From Diphasiastrum complanatum (taxonomy: Eukaryota; Streptophyta; Lycopodiopsida; Lycopodiales; Lycopodiaceae): a stretch of 64,000 nt of DNA. Each line of letters begins with the position of its first letter. Positions within the stretch are counted from its first letter, which is position 1. Below the pieces are notes generated by a model that was given only the letters and a program-made list of their open reading frames with translations, had not been told where the DNA came from and searched no databases. The stretch spans positions 14,188,059 through 14,252,058 of the forward strand of contig CM055092.1 in the NCBI GenBank assembly GCA_029204225.1, in the 5' to 3' direction. Positions 52,831 to 64,000 of the stretch are shown here, in pieces. A program made the translations under genes and the position numbers.

Positions 52831-53520
52831 GATGGTGCTTCAAAGAGATGGTGGTATGTCTTCCAACCCTTAGATGTGTGAGAGCCCACCACTAACACTG
52901 CAATGGTGCGGCGGAATACATTGATCCGTTTGAGTCTCAGCACTAGAGATATAGGATATTATAATGAATTCTCACAGCCCCAAGAAACTAAGTCTAATTG
53001 CATCTCATTCTTTGGAAGTTAAATATATTCTCTTAGCATATCTTTTAAGAATGTTCTCCTCGTGAACCCAAGTCTTTCTGAACTAGATTTGGAGGAACTT
53101 GAGGAGGAACGACACGAATGAGTAGCACACCCCTCCAAAGGGTGGGGCGCACAAAAACCTCTCCATTAATGGAAACTTCTAGCTAATGAGATCCTATGAT
53201 ATTGCATGAGCTTTCATGGGGACCTACACTCACGGATCTATGCCATAAAAATCCCTTGATTGCATCTAAATTGCATGACCCTCTTAGGCTCCTACCCAAA
53301 TGCCAAAACAATTGGTGTCTAAAATCAAAGAAAATATAGGTTTTGTTTTAACTTGGGGGGAATTTCCTATTGTTGTTGCATAATGAGCCTAAATGCAAAC
53401 TGTCGTTGGCATCTAGTAGATGGAGCAACATACAATTCACTTTTCTATCGGTACACAAACTAATAATTCATATTTTCTTTTAGAATTATCTAATAATTCG
53501 TCAAATATTGTGGTATGTAG

Positions 53521-53521
<1 letters not shown>

Positions 53522-53582
<61 letters not shown>
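53522..53582 (+). repeat. (TG)30 microsatellite
   Basis: Uninterrupted dinucleotide run of about 60 bp. Confidence 0.97.
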
Positions 53583-53584
<2 letters not shown>

Positions 53585-54322
53585 AGCTACAACAAAAGCA
53601 TTTTGACACATAAGCAACAAGCATGCACGTAACAATAGTTTTTAAGGGCACATGCCTTAATCGTCACATTGAACACAAAGCCCAACAATTATGGCCTAAG
53701 CCTTCCATGTCATCCATCACCAGCAAGTGCAAGAGAGCTCAACTGAGATATAAAGCATGAATAGAAGCTCTTACTCACCACATTGGCCTATAGGGTAAAG
53801 TCTCGATGTAGGAGCTTTACACCAATGGAGGGCATACTCAAGGACATGAGCTTAAGGTCCAAGTCCAAAATGTCATAAAGTGCCTTGCCCGAGACTTCAT
53901 TTAATATAGGTGCCAATTTTCTGCCTAGCTTCATAATGCCATCCCCATGCAAGTTGTCTGATCTTTTATGAGCCTACCCTAATCGGGCAAGTTATGAAGA
54001 TGCCCCTAGACAAAGTCCAAATCATACATAGTTCTTACCTAATTGCACTAAAGGTTCAAGAACTGAGAACTCACGAAAGACTCAAGGTCTAAAATTTCAT
54101 ACATCATTGACTTGAACTTATCTGAGCATTGTAAGAATATTGTAGAACTAAGTCTATACATAGCAGACTTCACAATAAAGAATGAAGTCGGTGTAGATTG
54201 TTCCATTTTTCTGCCACCTTAGGTAATTCAAGTAGCTTTCTACGTACAATTTACATTCGAAAAGAAAGGCCAAGCACAAGGCGCACAAGCCTCCAAACAT
54301 CGACTCCATCACCGCCCCAATG

Positions 54323-54459
54323 CAAGCATGAGAATACTAACTACTCTTATCCAACTTGACTATTGTGTAGAGGACATTCTTCCCAAAATCCAAGCATGAG
54401 AATAGTCACCTACTGTTATCCAACTTGACCATGTGCAAAGGAAATTCTTCCCAAAATTC
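54323..54459 (+). repeat. 68 bp tandem duplication
   Basis: CAAGCATGAGAATA at 54323 and 54391 opens two units that share TTATCCAACTTGAC and ATTCTTCCCAAAAT. Confidence 0.8.
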
Positions 54460-54679
54460 AATAACTAACGAAAATGTTGAAATCAGTCTATGGTTAAGCA
54501 AGTCCAAGTATCCCAACTTTCAAGATATCAATCTTCAATCTTACACGCATCTACTCTTCTTGGTTTATTTTTTGGAGATATCTTTATGAAGACATGATTC
54601 CAACTTATTTTAGTTCTATTTTTACATTTATGAATGATGTCACACCCATGTGCACTAAGATAATTGAACTATACACCTA

Positions 54680-54706
54680 GAAAGAAAGAAAGAAAGAAAG
54701 AAAGAA
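54680..54706 (+). repeat. (GAAA)n microsatellite
   Basis: About six tetranucleotide units. Confidence 0.9.
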
Positions 54707-54742
54707 GATGTAATACAGTTGAGCTACCCTTTACCTTTAGAG

Positions 54743-54810
54743 ACTTGTGTTAGCTTCTCATAGCCAAACTTAGATACTTATGTTATCTTCTCATAGCCAA
54801 ACTTAATTCA
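54743..54810 (+). repeat. 34 bp tandem duplication
   Basis: Two units sharing CTTCTCATAGCCAAACTTA start at 54743 and 54777. Confidence 0.85.
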
Positions 54811-56700
54811 AACACGAGATTTTCACATTCCACTAAACTCGAGCCAAAAACAACTATATGAACTAGTTACAAAAAAATAAATACAACAGTGATGGTCATC
54901 TTGTGTGATGTAGGTATGGATTTCCTTTTGAAATATGTTTTTCATGCAGTGACTTGGACCAAAACATGAATGATGGAAGTATTATTGACCAAAAAAGATC
55001 GAAATGTGGTACCATATCATCATGTATTGCTCTTACTATGGCAAGCACATATGAATTTGCAACAAATCACAAATACATGCTAGTCATATTATCTTTTGAA
55101 GTACGCAATGAAATCAAATCATTGCCCTTGAACTTGAATTTGGATGATAAAAACATTTTGAGATTCCTTTCACAATATGCTTGCAAATCCCTATTATCAA
55201 GAGAAGCAAAGTTGTTCAATAGCTAGATAGCTCTCCACCATATTTGCATCGATAAGTTGTTAGTTGTAACAACACAATACTATTGCATTTGATTGACATT
55301 TGCACATACAAGCATAAAGCCTTCAAGAACTTACTTTTTGTGATTATTTGGTGACATTTTGTTATAGCCAAAAAAAAATGGCTCTTCAAAAGGAAACATG
55401 CATTGATCATTTAGAACAAGAAATATACAAAAATAACAAATTAGTTAGATTCACAAACTATCATTCGACATATCAAACCAAAGGTTTCTATTTCAATTTG
55501 TTGCAAGTTTCAAAAAGAAAGATAACTTTTGAATTTCATAAACACATATCAGATGTGTTACTGAATGTAGATTACGTGATTTGTTCAAAATGAGAAAGAC
55601 ATTAAATAATATGGTGAAGATGACACAAATACACAAATGCTTCATGATGAGCAATAATGAATATTCTATCACAACACAAGTCACTTTTCCATGGGACGTT
55701 ATTTGAGATTGCATCTAAACAAGCAAATGGCAATGAAACATCATGATCGATTTAGGCATTTTCTATTCTTGACTGTAGTTGGGAGCTATAAAATGCTTTT
55801 GATAATGTATCTAATGTTTTCACTTTAGAAAATGAATAGATTTGTGTTGGTCAATGCTACCACTTGTGCTCTCATGTCAAAACTTAACAAGCGTGCATTG
55901 ACTGTGAGTAATGTGTTTTCCATACATCTTAATGGTTTATATGTACAAAAAAATGATAATTAGTAGGTGACCATGTGAGATAAAATGATTAAGATCCATT
56001 CTATTTTATTGATCCATGACCCAAGTGATAGCACAAACAAACAATTTTACACATTGTTAGGCAAGAGCACTTGCAAAAATAACATGAGATGAAGAAAGAA
56101 GAAGAAACTTGAGAAGTGCATTACATCTAATTCATAACTCATTTGGAGTAGGACGAGTTGATCCATAAATTATACATATGCATCTATCATCATACAATCT
56201 ACAAACTAGCTTAATCTCACAAAAGGATTGAGAGAAAAGATAAAAAAAAGACGGGCGCCACCCCGAGAGCTATGTCTCATTAAGTCTCACTAAAATGATG
56301 TACAATGGCTTACCATTTATAAAATGAAAGCTATCCTAATTTCATTTGCTATTTAATGTAACTTGTTATTTTGACAACACTACTTTGCTCTATCTTAAGA
56401 ATTAACTCCTTCTTAACAACATATCTTTTTTCTAAGATCCTATAAATGATAAATGAAAAGAATTTGTATTTGATACAGAGAATAATGTGAAAATTGGATG
56501 CTTAAGTTCACTTATATCAATTCTACATATCATGATAAAAAATTACATGAAGGAATAAATTGAATTATAATGAATGGATCCCTCCATGCTTCAACCTTTG
56601 ATATCTCTATAAAATATTAGCAAACATGTGTTAAATCAACCATAAGTGCATATTTTCTTCCTCCATATTTCACCTCACTTGAATGAGAGAAAAGCTGGAA
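54811..56700. other. Intergenic region
   Basis: AT-rich. Small frames near 54,954-55,226 and 55,348-55,593 show no motif I recognise, and nothing else is supported. Confidence 0.5.
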
Positions 56701-56739
56701 AATTTAAGGGCACCACTGTTATGTACCATAACGCTACGC

Positions 56740-57300
56740 CCTTCAGTGACGGCCTCGCAAGGGGCATGACGTAGGACTGGAGTTATCGACATGTCTAGGT
56801 GCCACGCGTCACTATCCTAGGTGGTCACGTGTCGCCGGCAGGACCGTGCTTAATGGAACCCACTGTGCTATGTCTATATAGTGGTGAGTTTTCCCTCTTT
56901 CCATTCACTCAGTCCACTCGGGAGTTGGTGGATGGAAAGCACGTGCATGAGCCAAGATGTACCTCCAGGCCAGGAGATGTGTGTTAGGGAGAGCCAAAAT
57001 TTTTTTAACTCTAATTACTTTGTTTCAAAGATTAAGAAACTTAAAGTTCTACGTTTTTTTAGACTTGGAAGGGTGGTGGGGAGGCGCACTTTTCCCCTCC
57101 TTTCCTGTCACATCTCATCCTTAAAAGCCCCCCCCCCCCCTCAAAACTTGTGCAGGCAGAAGCGCTGGCCTCATAAAGAGGCGCAGAGCTACGCGGTGGC
57201 TCACCCTGGATATAGTTCGGGGGAGTTATTATTCTCTCTCCCCCCCCCCTTTAGTGTACCTGCGGATTCAGAGTACGGGGCTGGCGCAGATCCTCCCCAA
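56740..57300 (+). promoter_or_regulatory. Promoter- or LTR-like GC-rich block
   Basis: An abrupt GC-rich block with CACGTG boxes at 56826-56831 and 56940-56945, a TATA-like CTATATAG at 56874-56881 and poly-C runs at about 57128-57139 and 57240-57250. It resembles an LTR U3-R region, but no LTR partner was found. Confidence 0.35.
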
Positions 57301-57621
57301 TACTAGTGAGTACAATCCTAGGCACCACCCGCCTACACAAATTTTATTATTTTTTTTTTTTAAAGAAAAATCTTGTCCGATGGACAATTCGTGAGCCAGG
57401 CGCGACAATGAAGAAAGGCCTTACTGGAAACAGAAGCCATTCTCTCGTACGGATTCCAACAAAAACCGATGGATTCCCAAGAACTGAATCTAGTTCCAAA
57501 AGTATGTACAGGCCAGCGGGCCTCCAAAGTTCTCGAGGAAAAGATTTAATAACAAAGGATGATTAAATATTTAACAATGCAAAGGCAAAAAAGGAAATGT
57601 GTGCATCTTCAGGAAATCGAT

Positions 57622-57634
57622 GGCTTTGATACCA
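57622..57634 (-). other. Primer-binding site, minus strand
   Basis: The reverse complement reads TGGTATCAAAGCC, a variant methionine-tRNA primer site, directly next to a TGTTACA LTR-like end on its upstream side. Confidence 0.6.
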
Positions 57635-57636
57635 AC

Positions 57637-58250
57637 TGTTACAACTCCCTAGGATCATCGACTGCCTTGAAGGTTTCGCACACTTCAAACCAGTGACGAC
57701 GCACTGTAACCACCCAAACGTAGGGTCACAATCTCGACCCACCCCCATGCTCTGGAGCTATCGACACAATCATGCCCGGTTGAGCCTTCGGCGATAACTG
57801 GCATTCCATACTACCAGCCATCCTGTCCTTGTTGGCCGTACTATCTCCTTCCTCCTCTCTATACCTACAGATCTCCAAAGGAGTGGAGAGAGCTGTGCTA
57901 CGTAGGAGTTGGAGAGGAGAGAGAGAGCCAAAACTGAAATCAATAAATCTTTGGGGTCCATGGTCCATGTGGCACCCATGGGTGGCCCCACATGGCTAGA
58001 AAGGCCTAGAAGGGACAAATGGGACCTTTCTTGGGCCCCACCTGTCCTTTTTGCATGAGGGTGGAGAGGAGCTTTGGGGAGGGGGTAAAGGAGGTACGTT
58101 CACTTCCTTTCCCTCATTCTCCCAAGTTGGTGTAGAGTTTTATTGCTCTCAAGTTGGTTATTTCTTGAGGCCTTGTGCACTAGCTTTTTTTTCTTTTTGC
58201 GGTTTTACACTGTAGCTCTTCGTTTTTCCTCGAGTTTTTAGCCAGCTACC
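57637..58250 (-). repeat. LTR adjoining the minus-strand primer site
   Basis: Starts TGTTACAACTCCC at 57637 (LTR end GTTGTAACA on the minus strand). It is GC-rich, unlike its surroundings. The outer boundary is not defined; it lies somewhere before the gypsy gag at 58259. Confidence 0.4.
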
Positions 58251-58258
58251 CCTTTGTC

Positions 58259-59045
58259 CATGGATACCCCTATGGATGAGACAAGAGCTCCAAGTCTCGT
58301 CGGTACTGCTATGGAGAACATGACGTGTGCCATTAACTTGTTACAGCAACAAATTGTGGACATGCGTTCAAAGCATGAACGGGTGGAGGCTAAGATTTGG
58401 GCTATGTCCCAGTCTCGACAAGCTCTCCTAAACCCAATGTTTACTCCGAAATTTTTACCGGAGAGAAGAAGGACAGACACCAAGATGTGGTGTTAGCTCA
58501 ATTAGATCGATGGACTCGCATTTTTCCATGCACGATCTACCAAATAGCCCGCAAATTTTGACGGCCATCATGTTTTTACGTGGAAAGGCATATTCGTGGT
58601 GGCAGGATCTTAAAGACTGAGCTACGATCCCAAGCACTTTGGATGACTTCTAGGTAGCCTTTAAGTCTGCCTTTATGTCTGTCCTGGACGATTTTGAATA
58701 TTATCGTCGATTTGCCACCTTGCAAATGGGGACGAAGCCCCTAGACATCTATTTGCAGGACTTCCAGGAGGCTGCTTCACAGTTTTTTAACAGCATAGAC
58801 GACGTTCTTCTTAAGCTCCATTTTATTTTGGGCTTGCCCAAGGAATATCAGTTGGAGTTACGTTGTAATCAGCCACAGTCCTTAGAGGATGTTGTGTGTT
58901 TCGTTCGAATTTTGTGTCAACTAGTCAATGGAAGATATGCTTCGTGATTATGTTTCCAAGCGACAATCAGATTAAGAAAAGTATCTCCCAATGGTTGAGT
59001 TCGCATACAATAGTATGAAGCATTTTGTCACTATTTTTAGTCCTT
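58259..59045 (+). pseudogene. Gypsy deletion derivative: gag fused to integrase
   Basis: From 58259 the plus strand reads MDTPMDETRAPSLVGTAMEN and then, through stops and frameshifts, a Ty3/gypsy retrotransposon gag: KAYSWWQDLKD-like near 58,590-58,620, then FEYYRRFATLQMGTKPLDIY and QLELRCNQPQSLEDV to about 58,920. It then jumps to integrase sequence (SMEDMLRDYVSKRQSD, LPMVEFAYNSMKHF). Protease, reverse transcriptase and RNase H are deleted. The integrase part matches the relic at 5640-6130. It ends at about 59,045 against a minus-strand copia fragment. Confidence 0.75.
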
Positions 59046-60480
59046 TTAATATCTGTCAATTCTTGAGTCTGATTGGCTTGTTCGATTCGAGTTCGAATGT
59101 TCAAGTGCTACAAATTTCCTTCTCTGTTGCCTTTAGCAACTAGGTTATCAAAATCCTCCTCGAACAGTTTACAAGAGTTCTTTGTGAAGATTACTGACAT
59201 GCCTGTATCGACTATCTTAGCTACGGATAGAAGATCTTTGTCAAGAGTAGGGACATAGAGAACTTCCTCCAGTTTCTTGTCACGCTGATTCGTGTCCAGT
59301 CATAATACACCAGTTCCATCAACTACATGTTTAGAACCGTCTCCAAGTATAATGAATCTCGAATAATTCGTCTTCTTGTACTTAGATAAAATTTGTTTCA
59401 AGGAAACAAAATGTGATGTGGCTCCCGAATCAAGTACTACTTCTCGAATTGAATTTGTTGAACAACATAGATCAGTACTAACATATGTTGCTAAATTCCT
59501 TGTTGTCCTGTCTTCTGCTGCTCTGGAGCATTCTACTTTGTCTTTGACATAGTTTGAATCTGAAGGTTCGTTTCGATTTCGCTCCTTTTTATTTCTAGGA
59601 TTCTGATAACAATCTACTGTTGCATGACCCTGTTTATGACAATGAATGCATTCAATCTTTGGATTTAACCAACACTTACCTTCTGTGTGACCTGATCTTT
59701 TGCATCTGTTGCAGATCTTCTTATCACAAGAATTTTTTTGCTGTTTTCTAAATTGTTGATCATTTGTCTTAGACTCATTCTTTTTAGACGACTCCCTATT
59801 AAACTTAGACTTCTTAGAAGATTTATTCTTCTAAGTAAATAGAGCATTTTTAGAATCACCATTGTCATCATAGTGTTCACGAGCTTCTACTTCCTCTTTG
59901 ACTCTGTCTATTGCCTTTTGAAGTGTCATTGTCACATCTTTCGTCAATAAAGTTCGAGTTGTGTGGAATGACCTGGGTAGGGCTCGAAGAAAATAGCTAA
60001 GTTTTTTTTCCTTTGAGATTGCATTTTTTGTGCCAGAATTCTACAAGAAAATAAATAGATCTTTTATCTTTCGTACGAATGTGTTCAGGTCTTTGTCGTC
60101 CCATTGTAGGTAAGTTAATTGGTCTTCCAAGAACATGATTTGATTACGAGATCGAGTCTCATTCTTGGTTTGCAATTCTTCCCATAAATCTTTTGCATTC
60201 AAAATTGATGTAAGATCTAGCATTATATCGTCATGCACTGAAGACGCAATAATTGCTATAGCTTTGTCATTTCTTAAACTTCATTCTCAAAGTTCTTTGC
60301 CAGGAGTAGTTATTGGCTTCTCCTCTATAGGTTCTACCCATTGCCATAGACCTTCGCCCTTCAATATGAGTGGTCTTTAATTTCCAAATCAAATAGTTTG
60401 AACCTTCTGGATCCAAGATTGTAGTGATCTTAGCCTGAATATTGCTGATCGACGACATCTTCTATTTTTTGAATAAACTC
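59046..60480 (-). pseudogene. Copia gag-protease fragment A
   Basis: On the minus strand it starts near 60458 (MSSISNIQAKITTILDPEGS, then NYLIWKLKTT). The UBN2 gag part (DLWEELQTKNETRSRNQIMF, KDLNTFVRKIKD) is interrupted by frameshifts. Two intact CCHC zinc knuckles, CNRCKRSGHTEGKC and CIHCHKQGHATVDC, lie at about 59,610-59,705. The protease motif VVLDSGATSHF is at about 59,416-59,450, followed by VDGTGVL and VLYVPTLDKDLLSVAKI of the pre-integrase. It stops at the gypsy junction. Integrase and polymerase are missing. Confidence 0.8.
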
Positions 60481-60559
60481 CTGATTGCTTTAAATTCATT
60501 TGAAATTAAGGCATCTCTCTTCTTTATGTAACAAGCACCTCCATCAAACTCTACTTTTG

Positions 60560-61140
60560 ATGTCCAATGTCAACACTAAGAAGACTTGCGAAGGAATGTC
60601 AAGTCTTGATATCCTCTTATTTGAGAGAGTAAGAGGAGTAGAGCCAATACCTTCAATGACACACTCGTCGTCATTTGCCATGTAGATCACTTGCTTGACT
60701 CCATCATAAGTGACTAAGGAAGAAAAAATTTCTTATGACTAGTCATATGAGAACTAGCTCCACTTTCACTTGAAATGAGACTTGAAGCAATATTGATCAT
60801 TACTACCATCATCACTACTATAGTTGCTTTGCTTGCTACCTTCTTTTTGCTCTCTTTTCCTTTTATTCAATCCATAAGAAAAATGGCCCTTTTTGCCATA
60901 ATAAAAGCACTTAAGTTTAGACTTATCCTTCTTACCACCATAAGAGAATGTTGTCTCACCTGCCCTCGATCCATGGTGCTCTTCTTGTCGAATTTCCACT
61001 TGCCTCCTCCTTTTCCCTTGCCTTTGGTGAAGAAAGCATCTTCATATCCAACCTTGGTAGAAGTAGATTAACTTCTAGCCTTGACATTGGCAACCTTATC
61101 CTCTTCGGCCACCAACACCTCTTGCAAATCCTCAATATAT
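60560..61140 (-). pseudogene. Copia gag-protease fragment B
   Basis: A second copia family, same orientation, abutting fragment A upstream. It has a degenerate zinc knuckle (CFYYGKKGHFSYGL, two Cys lost) at about 60,860-60,905 and a Lys/Ser-rich linker. The protease motif is ESGASSHMTSHKKF at about 60,730-60,775, where the catalytic Asp is replaced by Glu. Pre-integrase-like sequence with a frameshift follows. No gag core or later domains are present. Confidence 0.7.
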
Positions 61141-64000
61141 GGAAAGTCCATTAGAGGGTACATAGTGTTACCGCTTCTTTCTTTGCATTTTTTCATCACA
61201 TAAATTATTCATTTTGATTGAAGGAAAATTTGAAATAGAGAACAACTTGTGAAAGTGTTTAAATTCCTACAAAAACAACATAGCAATAATGCTATTTTTT
61301 CAAAAGCTAGAAATGATTGTAATAAATTGATGCTCACTCAGACAAAGGCTGTTATGAACCAATTCTCATTCTTACTTCCTTGAGTTCACCCGATCTTCAT
61401 TCCTCTTCTCTACTTCCCTCCCTCCTTTATTCAGTCCATTTTTAGAGTCCTTTCCATGCGAGAGAGGTCAATCTCCCCTCTTCAGCCCCTCTGGTTTTCT
61501 AAAGCTATTACCATCAATTCCAAGCCTCTCGCCATGATTGAAAAAAAAAAATCTTCCACAATCTTACTCGGAAAGGATTTGTCACTTGGGATCACATTAT
61601 GGACACCATCTACTCCCTTAGCCTATCCCAACTAAGGACTGAACTTGGCCTTTCCTCCCGCGAATCTAATTTTCTTTCCTTCGCCTTCTCCCATGGAGAC
61701 CTTGGCCCTCTCTCTACCTCCTTGACCTCTGATTTCAACAACAAATGACTGGCGATTTTGTCATCTTCCCATTACTTCTTTTTAAGGAGGCTGATAAACT
61801 ATTACTCATGTAAGTTGCTACTTTCTTGGCTTGTAGATTTTACTTTGTATAAAATCACTAATCTACGGCTAGCTTTCGAGAAAAAAAATAGCTTAGAACA
61901 ATCTAGAATTTGAAATTAAGATAACTAACATAACTCTTTTTTAAAACTTACAAGTTTAATTTCGTCACTAGCTCAACAAGCAAACAACCTTAGTTGTCCT
62001 CCCCATCTTAGTTCCTATACAACCAAAGAAACAAATTATGAAACTTATCCCCAACTTACGAAGGGACTTGAAATGTCCTTCATGTAATTGGGAATAAAAT
62101 GACAAGAATACCTACGTCATTCATTGTTCATGTCACCTTTTACAAAATTGACTATGCACATCTTATCAACATTTGATTTTCTGATCATAAAGATTTCAAC
62201 TAGATAACAAATATTTAGTACAAAGTTTTTCCATGTCATGTTTTTAAAAAGCTAGGAAAGTTCTGTAATTTGTTTGACATTTGGCAATTTCAAATTTTGT
62301 ATGATGCCTTGGTGAATTCACTTGGTAACACTACTGCTAGCTTTTGTGGTGATCGAGCTATTCGATAAATTTGTCATTGTTTTTTCCTATTGTCTTTTTG
62401 CGTTGTAGCATGTGCTTGTTAATGATTTTTTCTATTTTGTGGATTGAAGTGGCATTCCATCATACCATAATTATTCATAATACATAAGTGACTACACTCA
62501 GGCAATCACCCCACATCTTAATATGCAGTACTTTCTCCTTGCTTAGTCCATCACCAGTGTGGGAGCAGACGTACCTTTAAGTTCTCTTTGGTCCAAGTGC
62601 CATGCATAGAACAACATTCACAATCATTTCCACACTGATTCTAGCTACAAATAATATAATAATAAGGCACTCCTTCCAAGTTTAAAAAACATAACTCCCC
62701 ATAGGCAATTTTTGATTCGATAACCAAGAGGTATCATCTATTGGATAATATATATACTTGATCCAAAGTTCAATCATACACTCTTGTTTCCTTATTGACC
62801 CCTAGCTTAGAATCTCCTTCACACAATTTACATATGTAAAGTTGTCGTTTAGGACATATGTTGGATGATTCCACTCTTTTAGCGGTCCCATAAAAACATT
62901 GTCTTAGTACGTCATCGTAATGTTGGATAAGAGCATACTTATCGCGTTTAAGCTTTAGTAGCAATATGTGTACATGAGTGACAGCTCAAAATGCGTGGGA
63001 TCCAAGACTTGTTGTTTTGCTCCATAATGTGTTGTAGATTGATTTTAAGTGTAGATATTATGAATTTTCAAAATCATGCTAGTGCAATTGAGTGTTGTTG
63101 CAATATCAAAAAAAAAAAAAAGTTTTGATGTGAGTGCTTGCTCAACAACCTCTTTTAAAACCATAAAGGCACAAAATGCCTTAAAAAAATTTGCATTGGC
63201 CTTTAAAAGGCCACATGTCAAATGGTCAGATAAATATGTGATGTTGGTCAAGCAACATGCATAGATAATCTTTTTAACGCTTGCAAGATACATATCAAGC
63301 ATCCAATCTATTCAATACATTATAACAATCTTTTAGATATGACATTTGACTAGCAACAACAAATGTTCCTATGTAACTAATCAACGCCTTCGAAAAGTCA
63401 AAATTAATAATTCCTTGTCCACCAACATACTCCTTGCAACCACAAACATTGCTAGCTGAAATCATTTACTTATATTGCAGATGACTCAGCTTGGTTATAT
63501 ACTTCTATAGATTGCTTAAAATTGCCTTAAGATTGCAAATTCAAGGAGAACATGCTTGCTAGTCCTAAGGTCATTCGAAAGAATTAGTGAATGACTTTTT
63601 AGGATGTTAGTTTCATATGAAGCTTTCAAGTAAGCAAGCTTTTAGAAAAAGGACTATTTACACATTGGAAGTAGTAGTAGCATATGCAGACATTGATGTT
63701 TTTATATGGCAAGTGATTGGCTGTCATTGCAAATCGGTGATATGAAACATCAAAGAAGTAAATCTAATCAACAAGGCCTTGACTTGTGGGTGGATTGAAC
63801 AATCCTATGGGAAGTGTGTGTGCACATATACAAATCGTGTCCTTGATTATTTACTAGAAGATCATGTTAGATTAGGTTAACGTAAGCATTCAGATTAGAG
63901 CACACACTAGGTGTCAGAAGGTTTGCCTTGTATGTACACTAGGCTTGAAAATGTCTTATAGGAGAAGGGCAACCACATTTGATACTTCTCGGTTGGTGGA
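61141..64000. other. Intergenic region
   Basis: AT-rich with no gene, LTR end or coding motif I can support. A C/T-rich patch occurs at 61,380-61,760 and a poly-A run at 63,106-63,120. Confidence 0.5.

Larger units (their letters stand above)
52100..54810. other. Intergenic region with simple and tandem repeats
   Basis: No gene recognised. It holds a 90 bp repeat (52671-52830), a TG microsatellite, a 68 bp duplication (54323-54459), a GAAA run (54680-54706) and a 34 bp duplication (54743-54810). Confidence 0.6.

Noticed and set aside
61380-61760. C/T-rich patch considered as a degenerate LINE or host exon
   Set aside because: Translation in all frames is broken by stops and shows no recognisable domain.

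Overview
The window is nuclear DNA from a land plant with a large, retrotransposon-rich genome. The evidence is two intron-bearing plant genes with GT-AG introns, copia and gypsy fragments with methionine-tRNA primer sites, and many microsatellites. The species cannot be fixed. Both genes diverge enough from the flowering-plant proteins I remember that a fern or other non-flowering lineage is possible.

Bases 1-19,420 are a mosaic of nested and rearranged LTR retrotransposons. First comes a gene-less LTR element (1-3116) inserted in a copia reverse transcriptase. Next are a minus-strand copia pseudogene (3117-5481) and a gypsy integrase relic (about 5640-6130). A plus-strand copia follows, with a 1.26 kb LTR and a broken gag-protease (6172-8772). 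A shorter copia-derived element (8773-12846) still has an open 696-codon reading frame but no recognisable integrase core, reverse transcriptase or RNase H. From 12,847 to 19,420 lie scrambled copies of another non-autonomous family, in both orientations, joined at short microhomologies.

Bases 21,479-25,505 hold a plus-strand LURP-one-related gene in three exons. Its 3.2 kb second intron carries a (GA)82 tract just before the last exon. From 25.5 to 35.4 kb is mostly non-coding, with microsatellites, a degenerate repeat field and one copia LTR with its polypurine tract.

The main gene is a minus-strand leucine-rich-repeat receptor kinase of the LRR VIII-1 type (35,577-50,630). I reconstructed it as 20 exons encoding 954 residues: signal peptide, LRR ectodomain, Cys-containing membrane-proximal domain, one transmembrane helix and a kinase with all catalytic residues. 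Its 5.6 kb twelfth intron holds a hairpin, an inverted repeat and tandem duplications. Five copies of a 183 bp tandem repeat lie 0.3-1.2 kb upstream of its start codon.

From 52 to 64 kb is repeat-rich intergenic DNA with further retroelement pieces: an LTR and primer site on the minus strand, a gypsy deletion derivative fusing gag to integrase, and two minus-strand copia gag-protease fragments. No CRISPR array, rRNA, recognisable tRNA gene or bacterial-type operon was seen. The two cellular genes are not obviously functionally linked; they lie on opposite strands about 10 kb apart.
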